Source: Candidatus Kapaibacterium sp. (lineage in GTDB: Bacteria > Bacteroidota > Ignavibacteria > Kapaibacteriales > UBA2268). From it: a stretch of 64,000 bases of DNA. Of this stretch, positions 1-8,785 are shown piece after piece. The position numbers were made by a program, and so were the translations under genes. Under the pieces are notes generated by a model. That model worked only from the letters and a program-made list of their open reading frames with translations. It did no database searches and was not told the DNA's origin. Where the stretch lies: positions 248,001 to 312,000 of the forward strand of contig JAMLHE010000001.1 of assembly GCA_023957315.1 (NCBI GenBank). The letters run 5' to 3'. Every line of letters begins with the position of its first letter. Position 1 is the stretch's first letter.

Positions 1-598
1 AATAGAGTTTTTTGAATGTACAGTACGCAATTGTGTTATTGTCATTGCCGGCACCTGAGCCGGTCAAAGATGTGCTGACACTCATTACAATGCCATAACT
101 TGCTGTAATAGAACCGCCAATAATATTAATGTTTCGGATAGTATTATTAGAGGCACCGCCACCACCGGTTGTATTACTATCTAACCAAATAACAGTAGTG
201 GAAGTACTTGTGCTTGTATTTTCTATTGTTAATTTGTTTGCTGTACCTGATTGGTTCTGGCGACCGTCGAAAGTGACGTCATCAGCACCACGTAATTCGA
301 TAAGTGCAGTGGCTTGATTGCCGGAAATTTTATATTCGCCTGTCGGATAAATCACAACCGAAGTATAATCAGCACTACCTTGACCCGAGGCGTTCAAAAT
401 CGCCCTGGAGGTTTCTGAAATATCACCGGTAATTTTAGCAACAATATTGCCTGTATGGGTACCATTATTAATGGCGCTAAAAGCAGCAGACAATGTTGAG
501 TATTCGGTCGAGCCGATTTCTACTTTTGCATTAGCTTGCTGGACATAAATTGTAAATGCAAAAAGAAAGACAAAAAATCTTGTACAGATTTTTTTCAT
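1..598 (-). CDS. Surface/secreted protein with signal peptide, N-terminal part (cut by window edge)
   Basis: The first 199 codons of a gene that runs off the left edge are open without a stop. The product starts MKKICTRFFVFLFAFTIY and has a typical signal peptide ending near QQANA. The mature part begins KVEIGSTEYSTLSAAFSAIN, a pattern common at the N-terminus of large Bacteroidota/Chlorobiota surface proteins with parallel beta-helix repeats. It is then rich in Asn, Thr, Ser and Gly (for example IRNINIIGGSITASYGIV), as in such repeats. The cargo domains and any type IX secretion tail would lie outside the window. The role is unknown; secretion and surface location are inferred from the signal peptide and composition. 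The ATG at 596-598 is the only start that leaves the signal peptide intact. Confidence 0.75.
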   Translation of the reverse strand, partial: MKKICTRFFVFLFAFTIYVQQANAKVEIGSTEYSTLSAAFSAINNGTHTGNIVAKITGDISETSRAILNASGQGSADYTSVVIYPTGEYKISGNQATALIELRGADDVTFDGRQNQSGTANKLTIENTSTSTSTTVIWLDSNTTGGGGASNNTIRNINIIGGSITASYGIVMSVSTSLTGSGAGNDNNTIAYCTFKKLY

Positions 599-840
599 AA
601 TAAACCTCAAATGATAAATTTTACATACTATCTATATTATAAAATGAATACTCAACCCAATAAGCAAAAAATAATGATACTCTACATTTTTATAGAGCTT
701 AGTTTCATAATATCAAAATAATTATTTGCTAAGATATGCTTTTGGGCTTAAATAAAAAAGCAAAATCGTATTCAGTGCACGAAAAGCATCAAAATATGGC
801 ATTTTTCTACATTTGTTAATTGATAGTGAAGTTATTATGA
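599..840. other. Intergenic region without recognisable gene
   Basis: This is the A+T-rich gap between the start of the left-edge surface gene and the terminator of the pyruvate phosphate dikinase gene. Short open frames in it lack ribosome binding sites and family resemblance. It should hold the promoter of the leftward surface gene, but no box stands out. Confidence 0.5.
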
Positions 841-877
841 AAAAAAACTCACTCGTGATTAACATTCACGAGTGAGT
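841..877 (-). terminator. Rho-independent terminator of ppdK
   Basis: A perfect 11-bp inverted repeat (ACTCACTCGTG at 847-857 with CACGAGTGAGT at 867-877) has a 9-nt loop. Read on the minus strand, it is followed by a run of T (complement of the A run 841-847). It lies 24 nt past the stop codon of the dikinase gene. Confidence 0.9.
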
Positions 878-900
878 ATAATGATAAAATTTTAATATAT

Positions 901-3711
901 TTACTTCTTTTTAGCTTTTTTCTTGCCTTTTTTGTCTGCTTTTGATTGAATTTTTTCTCTAATAGTGGCACGAGCGGCTGCAAGACGTGCTATAGGCACT
1001 CTATAAGGTGAACATGAAACATAGTTCAAACCTGCAAAGTGGCAGAATTCCACAGAAGCCGGGTCGCCACCATGTTCACCGCAAATGCCGAGCTTTAATT
1101 TCGACTTGACACTTCTGCCTTCGTTAACAGCATGTTTAACCAAGAAACCAACGCCTGAGCGGTCAATCGAAACAAATGGGTCAACATTATAGACTTCGCG
1201 AGCAACGTAATCAGGCAAGAATTTACCTGCATCGTCGCGGCTCAAGCCAAGAGTCGTTTGAGTCAAATCATTTGTACCAAAGGAGAAGAATTCGGCAACT
1301 TCGGCGATTTCGGCAGCAGTGATTGCACCGCGTGGTATTTCAATCATTGTACCAACGAGATAATCAAATTTCACACCTGTTTCAGCCATAACTTCGCTAG
1401 CCACACGGCGAACAACTTGTTCTTGATGGGCTAATTCTTTGACATGCCCAACTAATGGAATCATCACTTCGGGCAATACTTTTTTGCCTTCTTTGGCAAC
1501 GTTCACGGTAGCTTCGAAAATTGCGCGTGCTTGCATTTCTGTGATTTCGGGGAAAATAAAGCCGAGACGGCATCCGCGGAAACCAAGCATTGGATTGAAT
1601 TCGTGCAAAGCGTCAACACGTTCTTTGACTGCTTTAGCCGTAATCCCGAGTTCTTTTGCAACTTCTTTTTGTCCCGCATCATCATGAGGCAAAAATTCGT
1701 GAAGTGGTGGGTCAATTGTTCTGATTGTCACCGGCTTACCGTCCATTACACGGAAGATACCTTCGAAATCTTCGCGTTGGAGTGGCAATAATTTAGCTAA
1801 TGCTTTTTTGCGATTTTCGACATTTTCAGCAAGAATCATTTCGCGCATAGGTTGGATTTTACCTTCGCCAAAGAACATATGCTCAGTACGGCACAAACCA
1901 ATACCTTCGGCACCAAATGCAATCGCATTTTCGCTTTGGTCAGGTTGGTCAGCATTAGTACGGACGTTCATTTTGCGGAATTTATCAGCCCAATCCATGA
2001 TTTGCTTGTAAATTTGGAATGTTGGAGCGTCTTTTGCATCAAGAGTTTTGTCGATAAGAACTTCGACTACTTCGCTTGGTTTGGTAGGAATATTGCCGAG
2101 AATAACTTCGCCTGTCGAACCGTCAATTGAGATATAGTCGCCTTCTTTCACTGTGAAAGATTTTCCTTCGACAGTAAATTTGCGAGCTTTGTAATCCACC
2201 AAAAGCGAACCGCAACCTGCAACACAAACTTTACCCATTTGGCGAGCTACGAGTGCAGCATGAGAAGTCATACCACCGCGTGCAGTCAAAATACCTTCGG
2301 CGGCGTTCATACCTGCGATGTCTTCGGGTGAAGTTTCGATACGAACCAAAATAATGTTTTCGCCTTTAGCTTTCCATTCTACTGCATCTTCGGCATTGAA
2401 TACAACTTTACCTGCTGCAGCACCTGGACCGGCATTCAAACCAACTGCCAATAAATCACCTTTGGCAAGTGCAGTTTTCTTAGCTTCCAAATCAAAAACG
2501 GGACGCAAAAGTTGGTTCAATTGGTCAGGGTCAACTCTCATCAAAGCTTCTTCGGGTTTGATAAGTTTTGCTTTCACCATTTCGACGGCAATTCTCATCG
2601 CAGCCATAGCGGTACGTTTACCTACGCGGCATTGGAGCATATACAGGCGACCATCTTGAATTGTAAATTCAATATCGAGCATGTCTCTGTAATGCTTTTC
2701 GAGTTTTTTGCGGATAGCTAATAATTTATGGTATGATTTGGGGTCAATGGCTTCGAGTTCGATAATCGGATTTGGAGTTCTTGTGCCTGCAACGACGTCT
2801 TCGCCTTGGGCATTCATCAAAAATTCTCCGTAGAAAATGTCTTCTCCGGAAGCAGCATCGCGAGTGAAGGCAACACCCGTTCCTGAAGTTTCGCCGAGAT
2901 TACCGAATACCATTCCTTGGATGTTAACGGCTGTGCCCCATTCTTCGGGGATGTTGTTCAATTTGCGATAAACGATAGCTCTATCATTCATCCATGAGCT
3001 AAATACTGCACCAACCGAACCCCAAAGTTGTTGCATAGGGTCTTCGGGGAATTCCTGACCTGTAATATTTTTGATTGCAGCTTTATATTCAGCAACTAAG
3101 TCTTTCAAATCATCAGCAGTAAATTCGATGTCAAGTTTTATACCTTTTGCGTGTTTTTTAGCTTCGAGAATTTCTTCAAATGGGTCAATATCATCCTTGC
3201 CCTGTGGCTTCAAACCCATTACAACGTCGCCATACATGGAAACGAATCTGCGATATGAATCATAAGCAAAGCGTGCATTGCCTGATTTTTCAATCAATCC
3301 AATTATAGTAGTGTCATTAAGTCCGAGATTGAGCACAGTATCCATCATGCCGGGCATAGAAGCACGAGCACCGGAACGAACCGAAAGCAACAAAGGATTT
3401 TTGGCATCACCAAATTTGGCGCCCATTTCCTTTTCCATTTGTTTGATTGCTTTTTCAACTTGCTTAGTTAATTCTTTTGGATAGGAATGTTTGTTCTTAT
3501 AAAAGTAAGTACAAACTTCAGTAGTAATTGTAAATCCGGGAGGAACAGGCAATCCGATATTTACCATTTCGGCAAGGTTAGCACCTTTGCCACCGAGCAA
3601 ACCCTTCATTTCAGCAGTGCCGTCAGCTTGGTCACCCCCGAAATAATACACATACTGGTGAGATTTGCTTTTTTTGGAATTTTTAGAATCGCTTTTCTTT
3701 GATTTTGACAT
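901..3711 (-). CDS. ppdK: Pyruvate, phosphate dikinase
   Basis: This cytoplasmic enzyme interconverts pyruvate + ATP + Pi and phosphoenolpyruvate + AMP + PPi. The 936-residue product has the full PPDK order. The N-terminal ATP-grasp nucleotide-binding part includes [20 protein letters not shown] near residues 110-129. The swivelling phosphohistidine domain has [13 protein letters not shown] at 479-491 (catalytic His about 484). The C-terminal PEP/pyruvate barrel has LCRTEHMFF (606-614), [11 protein letters not shown] (808-818), [10 protein letters not shown] (875-884) and the catalytic Cys in [11 protein letters not shown] (about 900). Unusually, both ends carry Lys/Ser-rich tails: [17 protein letters not shown] at the start and [13 protein letters not shown] at the end. 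GGAGAA precedes the ATG, so the N-terminal tail is really translated. The gene is transcribed alone and ends at the strong hairpin just downstream. With NifJ at the other end of the window it suggests PPi-linked, PEP-centred anaerobic carbon metabolism. Confidence 0.97.
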   Translation of the reverse strand: MSKSKKSDSKNSKKSKSHQYVYYFGGDQADGTAEMKGLLGGKGANLAEMVNIGLPVPPGFTITTEVCTYFYKNKHSYPKELTKQVEKAIKQMEKEMGAKFGDAKNPLLLSVRSGARASMPGMMDTVLNLGLNDTTIIGLIEKSGNARFAYDSYRRFVSMYGDVVMGLKPQGKDDIDPFEEILEAKKHAKGIKLDIEFTADDLKDLVAEYKAAIKNITGQEFPEDPMQQLWGSVGAVFSSWMNDRAIVYRKLNNIPEEWGTAVNIQGMVFGNLGETSGTGVAFTRDAASGEDIFYGEFLMNAQGEDVVAGTRTPNPIIELEAIDPKSYHKLLAIRKKLEKHYRDMLDIEFTIQDGRLYMLQCRVGKRTAMAAMRIAVEMVKAKLIKPEEALMRVDPDQLNQLLRPVFDLEAKKTALAKGDLLAVGLNAGPGAAAGKVVFNAEDAVEWKAKGENIILVRIETSPEDIAGMNAAEGILTARGGMTSHAALVARQMGKVCVAGCGSLLVDYKARKFTVEGKSFTVKEGDYISIDGSTGEVILGNIPTKPSEVVEVLIDKTLDAKDAPTFQIYKQIMDWADKFRKMNVRTNADQPDQSENAIAFGAEGIGLCRTEHMFFGEGKIQPMREMILAENVENRKKALAKLLPLQREDFEGIFRVMDGKPVTIRTIDPPLHEFLPHDDAGQKEVAKELGITAKAVKERVDALHEFNPMLGFRGCRLGFIFPEITEMQARAIFEATVNVAKEGKKVLPEVMIPLVGHVKELAHQEQVVRRVASEVMAETGVKFDYLVGTMIEIPRGAITAAEIAEVAEFFSFGTNDLTQTTLGLSRDDAGKFLPDYVAREVYNVDPFVSIDRSGVGFLVKHAVNEGRSVKSKLKLGICGEHGGDPASVEFCHFAGLNYVSCSPYRVPIARLAAARATIREKIQSKADKKGKKKAKKK

Positions 3712-3921
3712 CGATTTCTCCGATATAATTCGTAAAATTGTGAAAATATTATCTACAAATTTACTAAAAATGATGCAAACCTATGTTAATTAATTGTTAA
3801 TTGTATGAATAAAAAATAATTGTACGAATGTTTGGCATTAATAAATAACTTTTGTAATTTCACATAATTGAATTACGCAAGCATGATAAAAGAAATTAAA
3901 ATATCATAAATGGGAGTTTCT

Positions 3922-4929
3922 ATGGTTAAGAAAATTTATCCGAAACACAAAGGTAGCGGACTTGAGTTTATCCTTGATACAGCACTTGCATTTCAAAAGA
4001 GCAAAGTATTACTTACAGCCTGCGAACTTGATGTATTTAGTATAATCGGCGACGAAGCACTTTCAGCCGAAGAAATCGCTCGAATTATAAACACTGATTT
4101 TCGGGCAACAGAGCGTTTATTAAATGCTCTATGCGGAATGGAACTGCTCGAATTCATTGATTTGCATTACAAGAATACTGAAGATTCGATGAAGCATTTA
4201 GTCCACGGAAGCCCTGCCTACCTTGGTAATTTGGAGCACATCGCCGGACTGTGGGATTCGTGGAGCGACCTAATCCAAGTAATTAGGTCAGGTCAACCTG
4301 TTAATTATAAAAATCTTCAGGAAAAGGATGAAAAATGGGTAGAAAGCTTTGCTAATTCTACCGATTGGAGGGCAACGATGGAAGCCCCCGAAATACTTTC
4401 GCATTTGAATCTCAAAAATGTCAAAAAAGTGCTTGACATCGGTGGTGGCAAGGGAGCCTACGCCAAGAGTTTTATTGAACTCAACCCGAATATTAAAGTA
4501 CATGTTATTGATTATCCCGAGGTAATCAGATTTACTTTACGAATGATAATTGATGATGACTTGCAAGATAAAATATTTCCGATTTCGGGAGATTTCAACG
4601 AGGATGATTTAGGCAGTGGCTATGATTTGATTTTTATTTCAAATGTAGTGAATTTATATTCGATTTGGGATAATGTAAAATTGTTGCAAAGATGTTTCGA
4701 TGCTTTAAATCACGGCGGACAAATAGTCATTCACGAAATGATTATTGATGACGATAGGACACATCCGCTGAAATTTGCTCTATCATCAATAAACTTGCTC
4801 GTCAATACACTTCGTGGTGGCGTTTACACCGAGACAGATTTGTGGATAATACTCAAAGAGTCGTGGTTTAGAGATGTAGTCAAAATTGATACAGAGTTCG
4901 AATCAAGCTTAATGGTCGGGTATAAGTAA
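3922..4929 (+). CDS. SAM-dependent methyltransferase, O-methyltransferase type with N-terminal dimerisation/winged-helix domain
   Basis: The product of about 335 residues has the build of small-molecule O-methyltransferases (acetylserotonin O-methyltransferase/AcsM type). A winged-helix-like N-terminal part (LSAEEIARIINTDFRATERLLNALCGMELL) precedes a Rossmann methyltransferase domain. The SAM-binding glycine motif LDIGGGKGAYAKSF lies near residues 171-184, and the acidic residue after strand 2 is in HVIDYPEV. The substrate cannot be read from the sequence. An ATG also exists at 3910, but the ATG at 3922 has a GGGAG eight bases upstream and is preferred. The gene is divergent from ppdK across about 200 bp and converges on the DUF58 gene four bases away. 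Confidence 0.8.
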   Translation: MVKKIYPKHKGSGLEFILDTALAFQKSKVLLTACELDVFSIIGDEALSAEEIARIINTDFRATERLLNALCGMELLEFIDLHYKNTEDSMKHLVHGSPAYLGNLEHIAGLWDSWSDLIQVIRSGQPVNYKNLQEKDEKWVESFANSTDWRATMEAPEILSHLNLKNVKKVLDIGGGKGAYAKSFIELNPNIKVHVIDYPEVIRFTLRMIIDDDLQDKIFPISGDFNEDDLGSGYDLIFISNVVNLYSIWDNVKLLQRCFDALNHGGQIVIHEMIIDDDRTHPLKFALSSINLLVNTLRGGVYTETDLWIILKESWFRDVVKIDTEFESSLMVGYK

Positions 4930-4933
4930 ATTA

Positions 4934-5836
4934 TTATACTTTTCGCCGCTTTGTAATATAGTCTCTTAATGCCTTGTCGAAGGGAGTTGATGTTTCAATC
5001 ATTGTATAATCTATATTATGGTTGAAACATTCTTTTTTTATGTCCTTGATGAAATTTTTCACAGCATCGGAATATGCCCCACCAATTTGATGTGGTTGAG
5101 TAACAAGCTCTTCACCGGTTTCCATATCTCGGAAAGTAGCACCTGTACCAAGTTTGAAGTCAATTTCTCGCGGGTCGAGCAAATGAAAAGCAAGAACTTC
5201 GTGATTGCGGTGACGGAAATGTTTCAGAGCGTTCAGAACCGATTCTTTTTCGTCGAAAAAATCACTCATTATAATTACCAATCCGCGACGTTTGATTCGT
5301 TCGGCTAATGAATCTAAAGCCTGAGCCGTTCCGGTATTATTTGTCGGGCTATATGAGGCTAAGGTTTTCAAGATTTCAGTCACATAGGATTGCTTCGAAT
5401 TCGGTGGCAAATATTTTCGAACTTCGGTATCGTACATTGCCAGCCCTACTGCATCGCGTTGCCTAAGCATCAACATACTTAGAGCGGCAGTCAAAAAAAT
5501 TGCATAGTCGAATTTGGAAATCATACCTTTGGAAGCGTAACCCATAGAAGCACTCGAATCCACTGCAAGCACTGCACGAAGATTGGTTTCTTCTTCGTAT
5601 TGCTTCACATAATATTTGTTCGTTCGGGCATACACCTTCCAATCAATATTTTTTGTTTCATCACCGTGGCGGTATTGCCTATGTTCGGCAAATTCAACGC
5701 TAAAGCCATGATAAGGCGAGCGGTGCAATCCCGTAATGAAACCTTCGACAACGAGCCGAGCAACTAATTCGAGATTTTGAATCCCGGCTACATTAGCAGG
5801 TATGAGAAATTTTCTGTAGTCTTGATTTTGTTCCAT
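4934..5836 (-). CDS. DUF58 domain protein with von Willebrand factor A-like fold
   Basis: The 300-residue product matches the DUF58 family. The conserved block around residues 37-85 reads GFSVEFAEHRQYRHGDETKN followed by IDWKVYARTNKYYVKQYEEE. A vWA-like fold with a MIDAS-type DSSASMG motif follows near residues 93-99. DUF58 proteins are usually encoded next to MoxR-type AAA ATPases and vWA/BatA-like membrane proteins and are thought to act with them as chaperone-like or envelope stress systems. No MoxR or Bat gene is nearby, so the gene stands apart from its usual partners. The UmuD-like gene lies upstream on the same strand, separated by a terminator. Confidence 0.85.
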   Translation of the reverse strand: MEQNQDYRKFLIPANVAGIQNLELVARLVVEGFITGLHRSPYHGFSVEFAEHRQYRHGDETKNIDWKVYARTNKYYVKQYEEETNLRAVLAVDSSASMGYASKGMISKFDYAIFLTAALSMLMLRQRDAVGLAMYDTEVRKYLPPNSKQSYVTEILKTLASYSPTNNTGTAQALDSLAERIKRRGLVIIMSDFFDEKESVLNALKHFRHRNHEVLAFHLLDPREIDFKLGTGATFRDMETGEELVTQPHQIGGAYSDAVKNFIKDIKKECFNHNIDYTMIETSTPFDKALRDYITKRRKV

Positions 5837-5871
5837 ATTAAAAGCATTGACGAAGCTGATTGATATGTATT

Positions 5872-5910
5872 AAAAAAAAGGAAACCTGCCCGGGGGGATG
5901 GACAGGTTTC
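5872..5910 (-). terminator. Rho-independent terminator of the umuD-like gene
   Basis: An 8-bp stem (GAAACCTG at 5881-5888, CAGGTTTC at 5903-5910) is followed on the minus strand by a T run (complement of the A run 5872-5879). It separates the UmuD-like gene from the DUF58 gene. Confidence 0.75.
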
Positions 5911-5937
5911 TCAAACGGGGCGTTTCCTCGTCATATT

Positions 5938-6399
5938 TTATAAGGTTCTATCCTTAATAACCATAATAGCGACACCCCAAATCTCGAACTTGTCGCCGGA
6001 GCGTACTTTAATAGGCATATAATTTTCGTTTTCGGAAAGTAACATCGTTTCGCGATATGAAAAGTTCAGCTTTTTGACTAAAATCTTACCATTAATAGAT
6101 GCTACTACAATGTCACCGTGTTTTGGCTCAATTGAGCAATCTACCAAAAGAGTATCAGTATTATCAATACCGCAATTAATCATCGAATCGCCTTTGACCT
6201 TTATCAGGAAAGAATAATCGGGCTTTTTGATAAGCATCGCGTTTAGGTCAACATCATCTTCGATTATTTCTAAGTGTTTTCCTTTTCTTTCTAAAAATTC
6301 GGTCGCTATTGATTTATCAAAATTTAGTTTGCTATTACTTTTCAAATTTGAGATTATTTTTCTTTCTTCGTCAGTTATCAAGTTACATACAGGGTTCAT
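5938..6399 (-). CDS. UmuD/LexA-like S24 family peptidase-fold protein
   Basis: The 153-residue product has the S24 signal-peptidase-like fold of UmuD/LexA. The nucleophile Ser is in VKGDSMINCGI (about residues 68-78) and the general-base Lys in GKILVKKLNF (about 104-113), with GDIVVASI between them as in the family. The N-terminal segment is short and has no clear LexA winged helix, so UmuD is the better match. UmuD is the self-cleaving subunit of DNA polymerase V and is usually encoded directly before umuC; no umuC is here. The canonical Ala-Gly or Cys-Gly self-cleavage dipeptide is not obvious in the N-terminal arm. The gene is divergent from dnaX with a 157-bp shared upstream region. Regulation by the SOS system is possible, but no operator was recognised. 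Confidence 0.75.
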   Translation of the reverse strand: MNPVCNLITDEERKIISNLKSNSKLNFDKSIATEFLERKGKHLEIIEDDVDLNAMLIKKPDYSFLIKVKGDSMINCGIDNTDTLLVDCSIEPKHGDIVVASINGKILVKKLNFSYRETMLLSENENYMPIKVRSGDKFEIWGVAIMVIKDRTL

Positions 6400-6522
6400 A
6401 TAGTTTTGCTTTTCTTTAGTTTCAACAATTACAAATCAATTATATCACATATCGTGCCAATGAATTTAAAGAAAAATATTTTTTTTTGAAATTTTTTGAT
6501 ATTTTATACTTTAATAGTCTTA

Positions 6523-6534
6523 CTTTGTAATTTG
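6523..6534 (+). promoter_or_regulatory. Putative core promoter element upstream of dnaX
   Basis: The 12-mer CTTTGTAATTTG lies 22 bp before the dnaX start and recurs exactly upstream of the POT transporter gene at 10946-10957. A TTTG lies at 6495-6498, about 22-24 bp upstream of TACTTTG. This resembles the Bacteroidota -33 (TTTG) / -7 (TAnnTTTG) promoter, though not perfectly. Confidence 0.35.
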
Positions 6535-6556
6535 TTTATCATAAAAAAAATAAAAA

Positions 6557-8272
6557 ATGTCCGAAGAAAATACATTGACTAACGAAGTCGAGAACTACAT
6601 AGTAACGGCTCGAAAGTGGCGTCCATTAACGTTTGCCGATGTTGTGGGGCAAGACCACATCACTCAGACATTGAAAAATGCCGTTACTTCCGGGCGGATG
6701 CACCATGCTTATTTGTTCTGCGGTCCGCGAGGAGTGGGCAAAACAACTACAGCCCGAATTATGGCTCGTGCCGTGAACTGTTTGCACCCTGTAGCTGCCG
6801 AACCGTGTAATAAGTGCGTCAACTGCCAAGCTGTGCTCGAAGGACGCTCGGTGGATGTTATCGAAATTGACGGTGCATCAAATAACAGTGTGGATGACAT
6901 CCGGAAATTGAGAGAAAATGCAAAGTATCCTCCATCTCACGGCAAGTATAAAATGTATGTAATCGACGAGGTTCATATGCTTTCGTCAGCTGCATTCAAT
7001 GCCTTGCTCAAGACTTTGGAAGAACCGCCGCCGCATTTGATGTTTGTGTTTGCAACAACCGAAGCTCATAAAGTGCTCCCGACTATCACAAGCCGATGCC
7101 AAAGGTATGATTTCCGGAGAATGGAAACCGGTGAAATAGTCTCGCAACTCAAATATATTGCGGGTAAAGAATCTATTACTATAGATGAAAAATCGCTAAT
7201 GATTATAGCAAAGCGGGCAGACGGCTCGATGCGAGATTCACAAAGTATTTTCGACCAAGTCATTGCCTTTTGCGGCAAAAATGTGGATTTCCATGCGACT
7301 GTTGATTCACTGAGTTTGATTGATGATGAGTTCTATTTCAGGATTTCCCGAGCAGCAGTCAGTAAAAACACTGCCGAAATGTTCCACATTGCAAATGAAA
7401 TTATCAATCGTGGATACGATTTGCAGGAAACATTATCGGGATTACTCGAGCATTTACGACATTTATTGACCGTTGTAGTAACCGGAAGCACAGAATTAAT
7501 CGAAACAGCGAGCGAAATTCAATCTCTGTACCAGCAAGAATCTAAAAATTTCAGAAAGAATGATTTGTTGAGAATGATGAATTTGATAGCTCAATCCGAA
7601 CAAGAAATTCGATTCGCCAAGCAACCGCGGGTCAAATTTGAACTGACTTTATGCAAATTAGCTACGATGGATACTGTCGCAGAAATTGAGGATTTGATTC
7701 GCCAAATAAACGGTTTGCCAACGACTGAAAGCCCTGTTACAGTTACTCCTCAACCCAAAGCTGCTCCAAATGAAAATATAGTAGCCCGTGAAAATAGCAC
7801 TGCCTACGCACCAGAAAGTAAAGTCACTGAAGCAAAAGCAGTAACTCCAAAAGCTGAAAGTAAAATAACTGAAGCAAAAGTAGAAGTCCCGAAGATTGTA
7901 TATGAATTACCAAAGGATTGGAGTAAGATTTTAAAATCAGATGAAATCAACGAAAGCGGGCTATCGAAAGGATTGGAACAAGCCGAGATGATGATAGTCG
8001 GCAAAACGCTCGTACTCAAATTTAATAATGCTTTTCATGCCGATTTTATTGGTGGTAAAGGCAAATTACTCGAATCAATACTTTCAAAACATTTCGATTT
8101 ACACTACTCAGTCAAAGTTGAATTAGAGCAAGAAAAGATTGAATCGAATGATAACAACTTAAGTTCCGATTCGACGTCAGATAATAAATACGTTGACCAA
8201 AGCAAAGATTTGCATCCTTTTGAAAATGAAATCATAAATATCTTTGGTGCAACTGAAGTAAGAAATGATTAG
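6557..8272 (+). CDS. dnaX: DNA polymerase III subunit gamma/tau
   Basis: DnaX is the AAA+ motor of the clamp loader that places the sliding clamp on DNA at the replication fork. The 571-residue product shows the start block WRPLTFADVVGQDHI, Walker A GPRGVGKTTTAR at 56-67, the structural zinc cysteines at about 75, 84, 87 and 90 (CNKCVNC), Walker B VIDEVHML around 135-142, and the sensor segment TSRCQRYDFRR. An Ala/Lys/Glu/Pro-rich linker with a repeated VTEAKA/ITEAKV pattern (about 400-455) leads into a tau-type C-terminal domain. No A6G slippery heptamer was found that would make a short gamma form by frameshift. The bcp gene follows 20 bp downstream with its own strong ribosome site. Confidence 0.95.
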   Translation: MSEENTLTNEVENYIVTARKWRPLTFADVVGQDHITQTLKNAVTSGRMHHAYLFCGPRGVGKTTTARIMARAVNCLHPVAAEPCNKCVNCQAVLEGRSVDVIEIDGASNNSVDDIRKLRENAKYPPSHGKYKMYVIDEVHMLSSAAFNALLKTLEEPPPHLMFVFATTEAHKVLPTITSRCQRYDFRRMETGEIVSQLKYIAGKESITIDEKSLMIIAKRADGSMRDSQSIFDQVIAFCGKNVDFHATVDSLSLIDDEFYFRISRAAVSKNTAEMFHIANEIINRGYDLQETLSGLLEHLRHLLTVVVTGSTELIETASEIQSLYQQESKNFRKNDLLRMMNLIAQSEQEIRFAKQPRVKFELTLCKLATMDTVAEIEDLIRQINGLPTTESPVTVTPQPKAAPNENIVARENSTAYAPESKVTEAKAVTPKAESKITEAKVEVPKIVYELPKDWSKILKSDEINESGLSKGLEQAEMMIVGKTLVLKFNNAFHADFIGGKGKLLESILSKHFDLHYSVKVELEQEKIESNDNNLSSDSTSDNKYVDQSKDLHPFENEIINIFGATEVRND

Positions 8273-8292
8273 TTCAAAGATTTAGGAGAAGT

Positions 8293-8763
8293 ATGTCACT
8301 CGAAATTGGTTCAAAAGCACCTGATTTTTCCGCCGAAGTAAATAGCGGACAAAAGTTTAAATTATCTGAAACCCTTGGCAAATGGTTAGTTCTATATTTT
8401 TATCCTCAGGATGACACCGAAACTTGTACTAAACAAGCTTGTGATTTCCGAGACAATATGGAACGCATAACAAGTGTGGGAGCAAACGTAATTGGCGTTA
8501 GCCCTGATGGAGTCAAATCTCATGATAAATTCACATCAAAATACAATCTCAATTTCCAATTAATCGCTGATGAAAGCAAAGAAATATGTAATTTATATGG
8601 TGTCATCGGTGAGAAATCAATGTTTGGCAAAAAGTATATGGGTGTGATTCGGACAAGCTATATTATAGACCCCAAGGGAGAAATAAAAAAGGTTTACAAC
8701 AATGTGCAGATTAAAGGGCATATAGATAAAATCATCGCCGATTTGAAAACACTTCAATCTTGA
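8293..8763 (+). CDS. bcp: Thioredoxin-dependent thiol peroxidase (Bcp/PrxQ peroxiredoxin)
   Basis: The 156-residue product is of normal PrxQ length. It reduces hydrogen peroxide and organic peroxides using thioredoxin. The active site DDTETCTKQACDFRD gives a peroxidatic Cys at 45 and a resolving Cys at 50, the five-residue spacing of atypical 2-Cys PrxQ enzymes. GSKAPDF at the start and YIIDPKGEI near the C-terminus are also family marks. AGGAGAA lies just before the ATG. The gene sits between dnaX and tatD on the same strand and is probably co-transcribed with them. Confidence 0.95.
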   Translation: MSLEIGSKAPDFSAEVNSGQKFKLSETLGKWLVLYFYPQDDTETCTKQACDFRDNMERITSVGANVIGVSPDGVKSHDKFTSKYNLNFQLIADESKEICNLYGVIGEKSMFGKKYMGVIRTSYIIDPKGEIKKVYNNVQIKGHIDKIIADLKTLQS

Positions 8764-8785
8764 AAGTAAAATTGAATAAATCCAA

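Noticed and set aside
1439..2721. Several open frames of 60-110 codons on the + strand opposite the dikinase gene
   Set aside because: They are antisense shadows of a well-supported gene and lack ribosome sites and family resemblance.
6557..8272. Programmed frameshift making a short gamma form of DnaX
   Set aside because: No A-AAA-AAG-like slippery heptamer was found in the linker region or elsewhere in the gene.
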